The position numbers and the translations under genes were made by a program. A stretch of DNA of 7,536 bases from Halanaerobium sp964649895 (GTDB lineage Bacteria > Bacillota > Halanaerobiia > Halanaerobiales > Halanaerobiaceae): positions 1 to 7,536 of the forward strand of contig CAZYRX010000075.1 in NCBI GenBank assembly GCA_964649895.1. The letters are read 5' to 3'. Positions within the stretch are counted from its first letter, which is position 1. Each line of letters starts with the position of its first letter. Under the pieces are notes generated by a model that saw only the letters and a list, made by a program, of their open reading frames with translations, was not told the origin of the DNA and searched no databases. Below, piece by piece: positions 1-6,640 of the stretch.

Positions 1-1
1 A

Positions 2-43
2 GCAGCTGGTCGGATGATATTTGCTCGTCCGAAAACCAATTAA
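2..43 (+). CDS. C-terminal end of a PIN/TRAM-domain protein (YacL-type), partial
   Basis: Only the last 13 codons are present, reading AAGRMIFARPKTN and then TAA at 41-43; the gene begins before the window. The AGRMIFARPK ending resembles the tail of the TRAM domain in YacL-like membrane PIN/TRAM proteins of Firmicutes, and that gene is the usual neighbour directly upstream of ispD in this group. The TRAM domain is a small beta-barrel thought to bind RNA, and PIN domains are nuclease-like. The stop lies 14 nt before the preferred ispD start, so the two genes are probably cotranscribed. The identification rests on a short tail plus gene order, so the family is likely but not proven from this window alone. 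Confidence 0.6.
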   Translation, partial: AAGRMIFARPKTN

Positions 44-44
44 T

Positions 45-49
45 AAGGA
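45..49 (+). promoter_or_regulatory. Ribosome binding site that selects the ispD start at 58
   Basis: AAGGA lies 8 nt before the ATG at 58. The in-frame ATG at 49 overlaps the last base of this site and cannot be served by it. This supports starting ispD at 58. Confidence 0.65.
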
Positions 50-57
50 TGATTAAT

Positions 58-744
58 ATGGAAAATATTGGAATAGTTATTCCTGCTGCTGGTCAAGGCC
101 GAAGGATGGGTAAAAATATAAATAAACAATTCTTGAATTTATTAGGCAAACCAATTTTGTATCATACAATTAAATCTTTTATAGATTGGGGTAAGGCAGC
201 AGAAATTGTTGTTGTGTTAAATACTGAAGAAATTGATCATTTCAATGACAAAATAAAACGCTTTTTCTCTAACAGGGATACAAGGATAATTACTGCAGAT
301 GGAGGAAAAAGTAGAAAAGAGTCAGTTTATAATGGTATAAGATCTCTTAGGAGAGATTTAGAATATGTAATGATTCATGATGGAGCTCGTCCTTTATTAA
401 CTGTAGATTTAATTGAATCAACATATCAGGCTGTAAAAGAATTTGAAGCGGTAAGTTGTGGAGTAAAAGTTAAAGATACTATCAAAATAGTAAATGAGTC
501 GTTTTCTAGAAAAACCCTTAATCGTGATAGTTTGCGAGCTATACAGACTCCTCAGGCTTTTAAAACAGATTTGATAATTTCTGCTCATGAAAATTTTTCA
601 AAAGACGCAGCATTAGATGATGCTTCACTTGTTGAAGAACTTGGTAAAGAAGTTTATATAATAAGCGGGGATTATAATAATCTCAAAATTACTACCGCAG
701 AAGATTTAAAACCAGCAGAAATGATTTTAAAGGAGAGAAATTAA
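58..744 (+). CDS. ispD: 2-C-methyl-D-erythritol 4-phosphate cytidylyltransferase (IspD)
   Basis: IspD transfers CMP from CTP to methylerythritol 4-phosphate, giving CDP-methylerythritol and pyrophosphate. This is the third step of the cytosolic MEP route to isoprenoid precursors. From the ATG at 58 the protein has 228 residues, the usual family length. The glycine-rich CTP-binding loop PAAGQGRRMG is at residues 9-18, followed by KQFLNLLGKPIL at 23-34. Further family blocks are HDGARPL (107-113), VKVKDTIK (136-143), LRAIQTPQAF (159-168) and the C-terminal NLKITTAEDL (208-217). An in-frame ATG at 49 would add three residues but overlaps the Shine-Dalgarno sequence. The stop abuts the ispF start with no gap, so translation is probably coupled to the next enzyme but one in the same pathway. 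Identification is secure. Confidence 0.96.
   Translation: MENIGIVIPAAGQGRRMGKNINKQFLNLLGKPILYHTIKSFIDWGKAAEIVVVLNTEEIDHFNDKIKRFFSNRDTRIITADGGKSRKESVYNGIRSLRRDLEYVMIHDGARPLLTVDLIESTYQAVKEFEAVSCGVKVKDTIKIVNESFSRKTLNRDSLRAIQTPQAFKTDLIISAHENFSKDAALDDASLVEELGKEVYIISGDYNNLKITTAEDLKPAEMILKERN
729..735 (+). promoter_or_regulatory. Ribosome binding site supporting the TTG start of ispF
   Basis: AAAGGAG lies inside the last codons of ispD, 9 nt before the TTG at 745. Spacing and strength support a TTG start; no ATG is available at this point, and the conserved GFGYD motif begins only five residues in. Confidence 0.65.
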
Positions 745-1311
745 TTGTTTAAAGTAGGTTTTGGTTATGACAGTCATTGTTTTGATAAAAAAAGAAAATT
801 GATTTTAGGAGGGGTTGAAATTACTGACCAATTTGGTCTTGCTGGCCATTCTGATGCAGATGTACTTCTCCATGCTTTAATTGATGCATTGCTGGGCTCA
901 GTGGGAGGGCGAGATATAGGTTCTCTTTTCCCTGATAATGATCCTAGTTTTAAAGGTATTAGCAGTTTGAAGCTATTAAAAGATGTTGTTGATAAAATTA
1001 AAGCTAAAAATTATGTGATAAATAATTGTGACTTAGTTATTGTTTCTGAAATACCAAAATTAGAACCATTTAGAGAAGAAATAGTTGAATCCATTGCAGA
1101 TGTACTAAACATTGAATCTGATAAAATAAACTTTAAAGCTACAACAAATGAAAAGATGGGTTTTGTAGGTAGAAAAGAAGGGATGGCAGCTTTTGCTGTT
1201 GTAAGTGTATTAAAGGATAAGTTATGGGAATTTTTTAATTGGTTAGACAGAGAAGGGAGTAATTATGATGTTAGTCAAAGATATAATGACAGCAGATCCA
1301 ATAACGATTAA
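745..1311 (+). CDS. ispF: 2-C-methyl-D-erythritol 2,4-cyclodiphosphate synthase (IspF), C-terminally extended
   Basis: IspF cyclises CDP-ME 2-phosphate to methylerythritol cyclodiphosphate with release of CMP; the active enzyme is normally a trimer with a metal site. The start is TTG, immediately after the ispD stop. The metal-ligand pattern is visible as D9 and H11 in GFGYDSH and H43 in AGHSDADVLLHAL (33-45). DIGSLFPDND (57-66) and KATTNEKMGFVGRKEGMAAFAV (131-152) are family signatures. Normal IspF proteins end near residue 157-160. This one continues to 188 with WEFFNWLDREGSNYDVSQRYNDSRSNND, and that tail overlaps the next gene by 47 nt and contains its ribosome binding site. The tail has no family motif and is probably a read-on after loss of an ancestral stop, or a sequencing indel. 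The enzymatic core is intact. Confidence 0.95.
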   Translation: MFKVGFGYDSHCFDKKRKLILGGVEITDQFGLAGHSDADVLLHALIDALLGSVGGRDIGSLFPDNDPSFKGISSLKLLKDVVDKIKAKNYVINNCDLVIVSEIPKLEPFREEIVESIADVLNIESDKINFKATTNEKMGFVGRKEGMAAFAVVSVLKDKLWEFFNWLDREGSNYDVSQRYNDSRSNND

Positions 1312-2056
1312 TCCAGATGCAACTATTATGGAGGCTGAAAAAGTTCTTTCTATAAATAAAATTGGGAGATTGTTAGTTGTTCAAAAGGGTAAATTAGTTG
1401 GTATGTTAACTGATGGTGATATAATTTCTGAGCAGGACCTACAGGCTCCTGTAAAAGAATTCATGTCAGATGATTTGATTATTATAAATGTTAATAGTAC
1501 TGTGCAAGAAGCTGCCAAAAAGATTTCGGATAATCATATTGGTGGGCTACCTGTTTTTGATGATATGCATAATCTTGTTGGTATTGTGACTTCTGAAGAT
1601 ATCGTATATGGTTATCTCAAAGAAGATGAAGAAGAAATAGAAATGGAGAAGAAAACAATCACTCCAGAAAGCTCTGCTATATATTTATCTATGACAAGAA
1701 GCAGAGATTACGAAAAATACTGGCTTGAAAAAATAGAAGGTTATGGTTATAGAGGTGCTATTACACAAACAGGTGCCAGCGCAGAAAAATTACCTATAAA
1801 ACTTCGTGAAAGCACCACTGTAGCTGCAATAGCTAGAGAAGTGATTAGTGAAAATTCTAGAGAGAAAATGGCTATCTCGAATGCTGTAAAAGATGCATAC
1901 AGCCAGTTAGATTTGATTAATCCTGGTTTAGGTGGAGGTTTCAAGATTGCAGTTGTGAGAGGTGAAGGCCATGTGTCTGTTGCTATATTTGGTAAATTTG
2001 GGCATGCATTAGTTGATGGTCCTGAACAATTAACTGTAGGTACTAGTGTTATATAG
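1265..2056 (+). CDS. Tandem CBS-domain protein fused to a HutP-like domain (possible ligand-responsive RNA regulator)
   Basis: A 263-residue protein in two parts. Residues 1-60 and 62-120 are two CBS repeats: VKDIMTADPITINPDATI with VGMLTDGDI (45-53), then VKEFMSDDLIIINVNSTV with VGIVTSEDI (105-113). The TDGD and TSED endings match the acidic ribose-binding pattern of adenine-nucleotide-binding CBS pairs. An acidic linker (119-130) leads to residues 132-263, which resemble the HutP family: a helix YLSMTRSRDYEKYWLEKI, then PIKLRESTTVAAIAREVI, then GLGGGFKIAVVRGEGHVSVAIFGKFG (221-246). HutP of Bacillus subtilis is a hexameric RNA-binding antiterminator needing histidine and Mg2+. By eye, the histidines of its metal site are not conserved here. 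AAGGGAG at 1253-1259 serves ATG 1265 or the adjacent ATG 1268. The gene begins inside ispF and ends 50 nt before gltX. The CBS part is certain, the HutP relation likely, the function unknown. Confidence 0.78.
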   Translation: MMLVKDIMTADPITINPDATIMEAEKVLSINKIGRLLVVQKGKLVGMLTDGDIISEQDLQAPVKEFMSDDLIIINVNSTVQEAAKKISDNHIGGLPVFDDMHNLVGIVTSEDIVYGYLKEDEEEIEMEKKTITPESSAIYLSMTRSRDYEKYWLEKIEGYGYRGAITQTGASAEKLPIKLRESTTVAAIAREVISENSREKMAISNAVKDAYSQLDLINPGLGGGFKIAVVRGEGHVSVAIFGKFGHALVDGPEQLTVGTSVI

Positions 2057-2106
2057 AAATAATAAAATAATAGGATTTTATAATTGTAGGGAGGAATTAG
2101 AAATTT

Positions 2107-3573
2107 ATGAATGATATACGTCTTCGTTTTCCCCCAAGTCCAACAGGGAAAATTCACATTGGTAATATGAGAACAGCTCTTTTTAACTGGCTTGTAGCTA
2201 AACAAAAAGGAGGAGAGCTGGTTCTAAGAATTGAAGATACTGATCAAGCAAGGTCTACTAAAGAATTTGAAGATATAATAATACAAGAAATGGAATGGCT
2301 GGGATTAGAAGCAGATGAAGGAGTTTCCATAGGTGGAGATTATGGTCCTTATAGGCAGACGGAACGAATAGATATTTATGAAGAATATGCTGATAAAATG
2401 CTGGAATCCGGTCATGCATATAAATGTTACTGCAGTCAAGAAGAGCTTGAAGAAATGAGAAAAAAAGCTGTGGCTAATGATAAGATGCCCCGTTATGATG
2501 GTTCCTGCAGAAATCTTAGTGAAGAAGAACGAAAGGTTTATGAAGAAGAAGGACGTGAGCCTGTATTAAGGTTCAAAATGCCTGAAAAAGAAAAAGACAT
2601 AGTAGTTCATGATTTAATTCGTGGGGACGTTACTTTTAGCAGCTCAGTACTTGATGATTTTATAATATTTAAATCAGATGGTATGCCAACATATAATTTT
2701 GCAGTTGTTATTGATGATGCACTCATGAAAATTTCTCACGTGATTAGAGGTGAAGACCATCTTTCAAATACACCAAAACAAATATTAATTTATAAAGCTC
2801 TAGATTTTGGACTGCCAAAATTTGCTCATCTTCCTTTAATCCTTGATGAAAATAAGGCTAAACTAAAAAAAAGAGGAGAAGACTCTGTTTATGTAGGTGA
2901 ATTTAGAGAACAGGGTTATTTACCTGAAGCTCTTTTTAATTTCATGGCTTTACTTGGCTGGTCTACCGGAAGTGAAGAAGAAATACTTAGCAGAGAAGAG
3001 ATAGTAGAGCGTTTTGATATAAAAAATGTAAATAAAAGTGGGGCAGTTTTTGATAGAGAGAAATTAAATTGGATGAATGGCAAATATATTCGTGCTGCTG
3101 AACTTGATAGAATAGTGGAACTTTCCATACCATTTTTAATTGATTCTGGTTTAATTGATCAAGAATATGCCGATAAAAATAGAGAATGGTTAGCTAAAGT
3201 AATTGATGAAGCCAGAACTGGTGTTGATTATCTTGCTCAAATTTCTTCTGAAGCAGAATTGTTTTTAACAGAGATAGAATTTGAAGATCCAGAAAAAGCT
3301 GCAGAGGAATTTGTAGGTGAAGATGTAAAAATTGTTTTTGAAGCATTAAAAGAAAAGTTATTTGCCTGTGAAGAATTAACACCTGAAGCAGTAGCTGAAA
3401 TATTTTCTGAGCTTAAAGATGAGCTTCCTGTTGGAGCAAGAACTATCTATCATCCAACAAGATTAGCTATTACTGGTCGGGGCTCTGGCCCAGAGATGAC
3501 AGGTGTTATATCTATCTTTGGAGCAGAAGAGGTAGCTTCAAGATTGGATAATGCTCTGGCAATGGCTGAATAA
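2107..3573 (+). CDS. gltX: Glutamyl-tRNA synthetase (class I)
   Basis: GluRS charges tRNA-Glu with glutamate using ATP in the cytosol. The 488-residue length is normal. PSPTGKIHIGNMRTALFNWL contains the class I HIGH signature as HIGN (17-20). RIEDTD is at 41-46, and GEDHLSNTPKQ (215-225) and FMALLGWS (279-286) are family blocks. C107, C109, Y130 and C134 reproduce the zinc-ligand pattern of the E. coli enzyme. The C-terminal anticodon-binding part ends with TRLAITGRGSGPEMTGVISIFG (451-472). The second ATP signature, usually KLSKR or KMSKR, reads KLKKR (252-256), so the serine is replaced by lysine. The ATG is preceded by AGGGAGGAA at 2088-2096, 12 nt away from its last G, and an in-frame TAG at 2098 rules out any earlier start. 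A terminator follows 14 nt after the stop. Whether it also charges tRNA-Gln cannot be judged here. Confidence 0.95.
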   Translation: MNDIRLRFPPSPTGKIHIGNMRTALFNWLVAKQKGGELVLRIEDTDQARSTKEFEDIIIQEMEWLGLEADEGVSIGGDYGPYRQTERIDIYEEYADKMLESGHAYKCYCSQEELEEMRKKAVANDKMPRYDGSCRNLSEEERKVYEEEGREPVLRFKMPEKEKDIVVHDLIRGDVTFSSSVLDDFIIFKSDGMPTYNFAVVIDDALMKISHVIRGEDHLSNTPKQILIYKALDFGLPKFAHLPLILDENKAKLKKRGEDSVYVGEFREQGYLPEALFNFMALLGWSTGSEEEILSREEIVERFDIKNVNKSGAVFDREKLNWMNGKYIRAAELDRIVELSIPFLIDSGLIDQEYADKNREWLAKVIDEARTGVDYLAQISSEAELFLTEIEFEDPEKAAEEFVGEDVKIVFEALKEKLFACEELTPEAVAEIFSELKDELPVGARTIYHPTRLAITGRGSGPEMTGVISIFGAEEVASRLDNALAMAE

Positions 3574-3587
3574 AAATATAAATAATT

Positions 3588-3624
3588 AAAAGAGTCTTCT
3601 CATAAACAAGGAAGGCTCTTTTTT
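3588..3624 (+). terminator. Intrinsic terminator after gltX
   Basis: AAAAGAGTCTTC (3588-3599) pairs with GAAGGCTCTTTT (3611-3622) through 12 base pairs including one G-T wobble, around an 11-nt loop. The T-run extends to 3624. It closes the ispD-gltX transcription unit. Confidence 0.85.
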
Positions 3625-3636
3625 GAAATGATAAAC

Positions 3637-3665
3637 TTTATTATTCTTGATTTTATACATATAAT
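3637..3665 (+). promoter_or_regulatory. Possible vegetative promoter for cysS-thyX-rlmB
   Basis: A perfect TATAAT occurs at 3660-3665, in the 110 nt between the gltX terminator and cysS. The matching -35 position at 17-nt spacing reads TTTATT (3637-3642), a weak match, and no TGn extension is present. A promoter is expected somewhere in this gap because of the upstream terminator. TTGATT at 3647-3652 is too close to the -10 box to serve. The remainder of 3625-3734 shows no ORF, T-box motif or other RNA structure that I recognise. Confidence 0.35.
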
Positions 3666-3734
3666 ATTTATCTCTGCAGTGTTTAGATTGGGATTTATTT
3701 TTGACTGCTGAATTTAGAAAAGGATGGTGACAAG

Positions 3735-5186
3735 ATGCTAAAAGTTTATAATACTTTGAACAATAAAAAAGAAAAATTCGAAACAGTAGAGCCAGGTAAA
3801 GTGAAAATGTATGTTTGTGGATTAACTGTGCAGAATTATTCTCACATTGGGCACATCAGAAGTGCTATAAATTATGATGTAATAAGACGTTATCTTGAAT
3901 ATTTAGGTTATGATGTTGAATATATTTCTAATTTTACCGATATAAATGAGAAAATTGTAAAAAGAGCAGAAGAAGAAGGAATGAGTCCAGAAGAACTGGC
4001 AAATAAATACGCTAATGCTTTTTTAGAAGATATAAGAGCTTTCAATATAAAAGCTGCAGATAAATATTTAAGAGTTAGTGAAAATATAGATGAAATAATA
4101 GAAATGGTTTCAAGGCTAATTGAAAAAGATTATGCATATGAGGTAAATGGTGATGTTTACTTTAGTGTAGAAAGTTTTGATGATTATGGTAAATTATCAG
4201 GACGTTCGATTGAGGATATGCAGGCAGGTGCCAGGATAGCAGTAAATGAAGATAAAAAAAATCCGCTTGACTTTGCACTTTGGAAAAAAGTAGATGAAGA
4301 AGAAGGCTGGGATAGTCCATGGGGAGAGGGATGGCCGGGCTGGCATATCGAATGTTCAGCTATGTCAATGAAAAGACTTGGGCCAAGCTTTGATATACAT
4401 GGTGGTGGTGTAGATTTAATTTTCCCTCATCATGAAAATGAAATTGCACAATCAGAAGCATATAGCGGCAAACAGTTTGCTAAATACTGGCTTCATAATG
4501 GTACAGTTAATTTAAGTGGAGAAAAAATGTCTAAATCACTGGGTAATTTCTTTACCAGCAGAGAAGTTTTAAAAGAATTTTCTGGTCAGGTAATTAGATA
4601 CTTTTTACTTACAAGACATTATAGAAGTCCTATAGATTTTTCTTATGAAAAACTTGAAGAAGCTAAAACGTCTCTAAATAGATTAATAAATACCCGTAGA
4701 CAGCTTGCAGAAGTATTGAGTTATGATATTAAATCAGCTGAAGCTAGTGAAGTTGATGAGGAATTTTCTAAAAAAATTAATCAGGTTCAATCTGATTTTA
4801 AAGATGCTTTAGATGATGATTTTAATACTGCTGAAGGCATAGGTATTTTGCATGATTTTGCCGGGTATATTAATAGCTATATTAACAGCAGTGACTTCAC
4901 CTTAAATGAGAAGAATTTTTCTATTTTAGAAGAAGCAGAAGAAATTTTTCTTGAATTAGCAGAGATTCTTGGTCTTGAATTTTCTATAGAAAAGTCTGAA
5001 CTTAAAAATGATGATATTGTTCCTCAATTAATAGATTTACTCATAAATTTGAGAGAAGATGCTAGAAAAAATAAAGATTGGGAAAAAGCTGATCTTATTC
5101 GAGATAAATTAATGGAGATAGGTATTGAAGTTAAAGATACTCCTAGAGGGACAGAATGGCAGATTATTCAAAAAGAGGAGAATTAA
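3735..5186 (+). CDS. cysS: Cysteinyl-tRNA synthetase (class I)
   Basis: CysRS attaches cysteine to tRNA-Cys. The 483-residue protein has typical length and every core element. The HIGH motif is SHIGHIRS with HIGH at 37-40, and the KMSKS motif lies in GEKMSKSLGNF at 264-268. C28, C207 (HIECSAMS), H232 and E236 (FPHHENEIAQS) match the four zinc ligands that give cysteine selectivity in the E. coli enzyme. WGEGWPGWHIECSAM is a hallmark stretch. The helical C-terminal region (about 340-470) carries DWEKADLIRDKL, the usual tail motif that helps recognise tRNA. The ribosome binding site is AAAGGATGGTGA at 3718-3729, near-consensus but with an extra T. The stop is 1 nt before thyX, and cysE, which often precedes cysS in Firmicutes, is absent here. 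Confidence 0.97.
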   Translation: MLKVYNTLNNKKEKFETVEPGKVKMYVCGLTVQNYSHIGHIRSAINYDVIRRYLEYLGYDVEYISNFTDINEKIVKRAEEEGMSPEELANKYANAFLEDIRAFNIKAADKYLRVSENIDEIIEMVSRLIEKDYAYEVNGDVYFSVESFDDYGKLSGRSIEDMQAGARIAVNEDKKNPLDFALWKKVDEEEGWDSPWGEGWPGWHIECSAMSMKRLGPSFDIHGGGVDLIFPHHENEIAQSEAYSGKQFAKYWLHNGTVNLSGEKMSKSLGNFFTSREVLKEFSGQVIRYFLLTRHYRSPIDFSYEKLEEAKTSLNRLINTRRQLAEVLSYDIKSAEASEVDEEFSKKINQVQSDFKDALDDDFNTAEGIGILHDFAGYINSYINSSDFTLNEKNFSILEEAEEIFLELAEILGLEFSIEKSELKNDDIVPQLIDLLINLREDARKNKDWEKADLIRDKLMEIGIEVKDTPRGTEWQIIQKEEN

Positions 5187-5187
5187 G

Positions 5188-5904
5188 ATGGAAGTAAAAC
5201 CAACTGCAAAATTGATTGATCATACAGAAAATCCAGAAAAGAATGTTGCACTTGCTGCTAGACTTTGTTATTCCAAAGATGGAGCAGAAGAACTGGAATC
5301 AAAAATGAGCCAAGAAGACATGAATAATTTGGTAAGAAAAGTAGTAGGGATGGGTCATCTATCAACTCTAGAGCACAGCTATTTTTATTTTCATATTGTC
5401 TGCAGCAGAGTGACAAGTCATCAGCTGGTTAGGCATAGAATTGGGGCTTCTTACAGTCAGCGCTCTCAGCGTTATGTAAAAGAGGATGATTTTAATTATA
5501 TTATGCCCCCCAGAATTTCAGAAAACAAGAAGGCAGCAGCAGATTTTAAGGATTGGATGGAAGCAGGAAAAAAAATGTATAACAGTCTGCTCGAGGAAGG
5601 TATTCCTGCAGAAGATGCAAGATTTGCACTCCCAACTGTAAAAACAAATCTTATGGTTTCTTTTAATGCAAGATCTCTCCATCATTTTTTTGATCTTCGC
5701 TGTTGTGAAAGAGCCCAATGGGAAATTCGTGAGATTGCGGATCAAATGTTAGTCCAAGTAAAAAAAATTGCTCCGGTAATCTTTGAAAATGCTGGCCCTC
5801 CTTGTGTTTCTAAAGGAGTTTGTCCTGAAGGCGAATATACGTGTGGTAGAATAAATGAGATAAAGGAAAAATACAAAAATATCGACAAGAGGACTGATAA
5901 ATAA
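5188..5904 (+). CDS. thyX: Flavin-dependent thymidylate synthase (ThyX)
   Basis: ThyX makes dTMP from dUMP using methylenetetrahydrofolate, FAD and NADPH, without the thyA/dihydrofolate reductase pairing. The ATG at 5188 gives 238 residues and is preceded by AGAGGAG at 5174-5180 with 7-nt spacing; an earlier in-frame start inside cysS is not needed. The FAD/dUMP signature is RHRIGASYSQRSQRY (82-96), with eight residues between RHR and the serine that precedes QRY, where many homologues have seven. GHLSTLEHSYFYFHI (56-70), ARFALPT (144-150), NARSLHHFFDLR (160-171) and AQWEIREIA (176-184) are further family blocks. The C-terminal C206, C212 and C219 form a loose cysteine cluster of unknown role. 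The stop overlaps the rlmB start by one base. Mini-RNase III, often found after cysS in Firmicutes, is not here. Confidence 0.95.
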   Translation: MEVKPTAKLIDHTENPEKNVALAARLCYSKDGAEELESKMSQEDMNNLVRKVVGMGHLSTLEHSYFYFHIVCSRVTSHQLVRHRIGASYSQRSQRYVKEDDFNYIMPPRISENKKAAADFKDWMEAGKKMYNSLLEEGIPAEDARFALPTVKTNLMVSFNARSLHHFFDLRCCERAQWEIREIADQMLVQVKKIAPVIFENAGPPCVSKGVCPEGEYTCGRINEIKEKYKNIDKRTDK

Positions 5905-6632
5905 TGCCTAGAATTGAAGGAAGAAATCCTGTTTGGGAAGCACTTCAGGCAGACAGAAAAATACACCGTATTTATATTCAAGAGAATACTAACGCAAAAA
6001 TTATTGAAGATATTATTTGTGCTGCAGAAAAAAAGCATATACCTATTACCAAAATGTCAGCTAAAAAGTTAACTGAATCAGCTCGTTCACATTCACATCA
6101 GGGTATAATAGCAGAAGCAGACCCATTAAAAAATTATGATTTAAATGATATTATAAAAATCAAAGAGGAAAAAGAAGGAGATTCTTTGGTGATAATATTA
6201 GATGAGATCAAAGATCCTCATAATTTTGGAGCTATCATAAGAACTGCTTATGCTGCAGGTGCAGATGCTGTAATATATCAAGATAGAAGATCAGTAGACA
6301 TAACTCCAGTTGTATTAAAATCGTCTTCTGGAGCTGCAGAACATATTCCCTTAGTTAAAGTTTCAAATATAAACTATGCAATAAAAGATTTAAAAGAAGC
6401 ATATTATTGGATTGTAGGAGCTGATGCAGATGCAGAAAAAGAACACTTTGATGCAGATTTTAGTAGTTCTATAGGTCTAGTAATTGGTAGTGAAGGTAGT
6501 GGTTTGAGAAGGCTGGTAAAAGAAAATTGTGATTTCCTTGTTAAGATCCCTATGGAAGGCCAATTAGGTTCTTTAAATGCTTCAGTTGCAGCTGCAGTAA
6601 TTATCTATGAAGTTTTAAGACAGAGTCGTTAA
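5904..6632 (+). CDS. rlmB: 23S rRNA 2'-O-ribose methyltransferase, SpoU/TrmH family (RlmB-type)
   Basis: This SPOUT-fold enzyme uses S-adenosylmethionine to methylate a ribose 2'-OH; RlmB of E. coli acts on G2251 in the 23S rRNA peptidyl-transferase region. The 242-residue length is typical. The N-terminal part (1-75), starting IEGRNPVWEAL, resembles the L30e-like substrate-binding domain. The three SpoU motifs follow: DPHNFGAIIRTAYAAGADAV (104-123) with N107 and R113, GLVIGSEGSGLRR (191-203) with E197, and GSLNASVAAAVIIYE (222-236) with N225. The start ATG overlaps the thyX stop as TAATG, with AAGAGGA at 5887-5893. No terminator is visible between its stop and the sigH promoter 9 nt later, so readthrough into sigH is possible. 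The exact rRNA target in this organism is inferred from homology. Confidence 0.92.
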   Translation: MPRIEGRNPVWEALQADRKIHRIYIQENTNAKIIEDIICAAEKKHIPITKMSAKKLTESARSHSHQGIIAEADPLKNYDLNDIIKIKEEKEGDSLVIILDEIKDPHNFGAIIRTAYAAGADAVIYQDRRSVDITPVVLKSSSGAAEHIPLVKVSNINYAIKDLKEAYYWIVGADADAEKEHFDADFSSSIGLVIGSEGSGLRRLVKENCDFLVKIPMEGQLGSLNASVAAAVIIYEVLRQSR

Positions 6633-6640
6633 GATAATTC

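Noticed and set aside
2079..2084. Perfect TATAAT just before gltX as a promoter -10 box
   Set aside because: No acceptable -35 lies 16-18 nt upstream (the sequence there is an A-rich GAAATA stretch), and a transcript starting near 2091 would begin inside the gltX Shine-Dalgarno sequence.
1747..2205. Long minus-strand ORF opposite the CBS-HutP gene and gltX start
   Set aside because: It is fully opposite well-supported genes, its translation is proline- and cysteine-rich with no family motif, and it looks like an antisense shadow.
3701..3706. TTGACT as a -35 box for cysS
   Set aside because: The matching -10 would fall at about 3724-3729, inside the ribosome binding region, and no TATAAT-like sequence is there.
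3574..3734. A T-box leader controlling cysS
   Set aside because: The gap is only 161 nt, the hairpin in it is the gltX terminator placed before any candidate promoter, and no T-box core sequence was seen.
5125..5187. Earlier in-frame start for thyX inside cysS
   Set aside because: The ATG at 5188 has a good ribosome binding site at 5174-5180 and fits family length; the upstream 21 codons read through cysS in another frame and add no conserved sequence.
5742..6038. Minus-strand ORF opposite the thyX-rlmB junction
   Set aside because: It lies antisense to two confidently identified genes, has a low-complexity Phe/Ser-rich translation and no recognisable motif.
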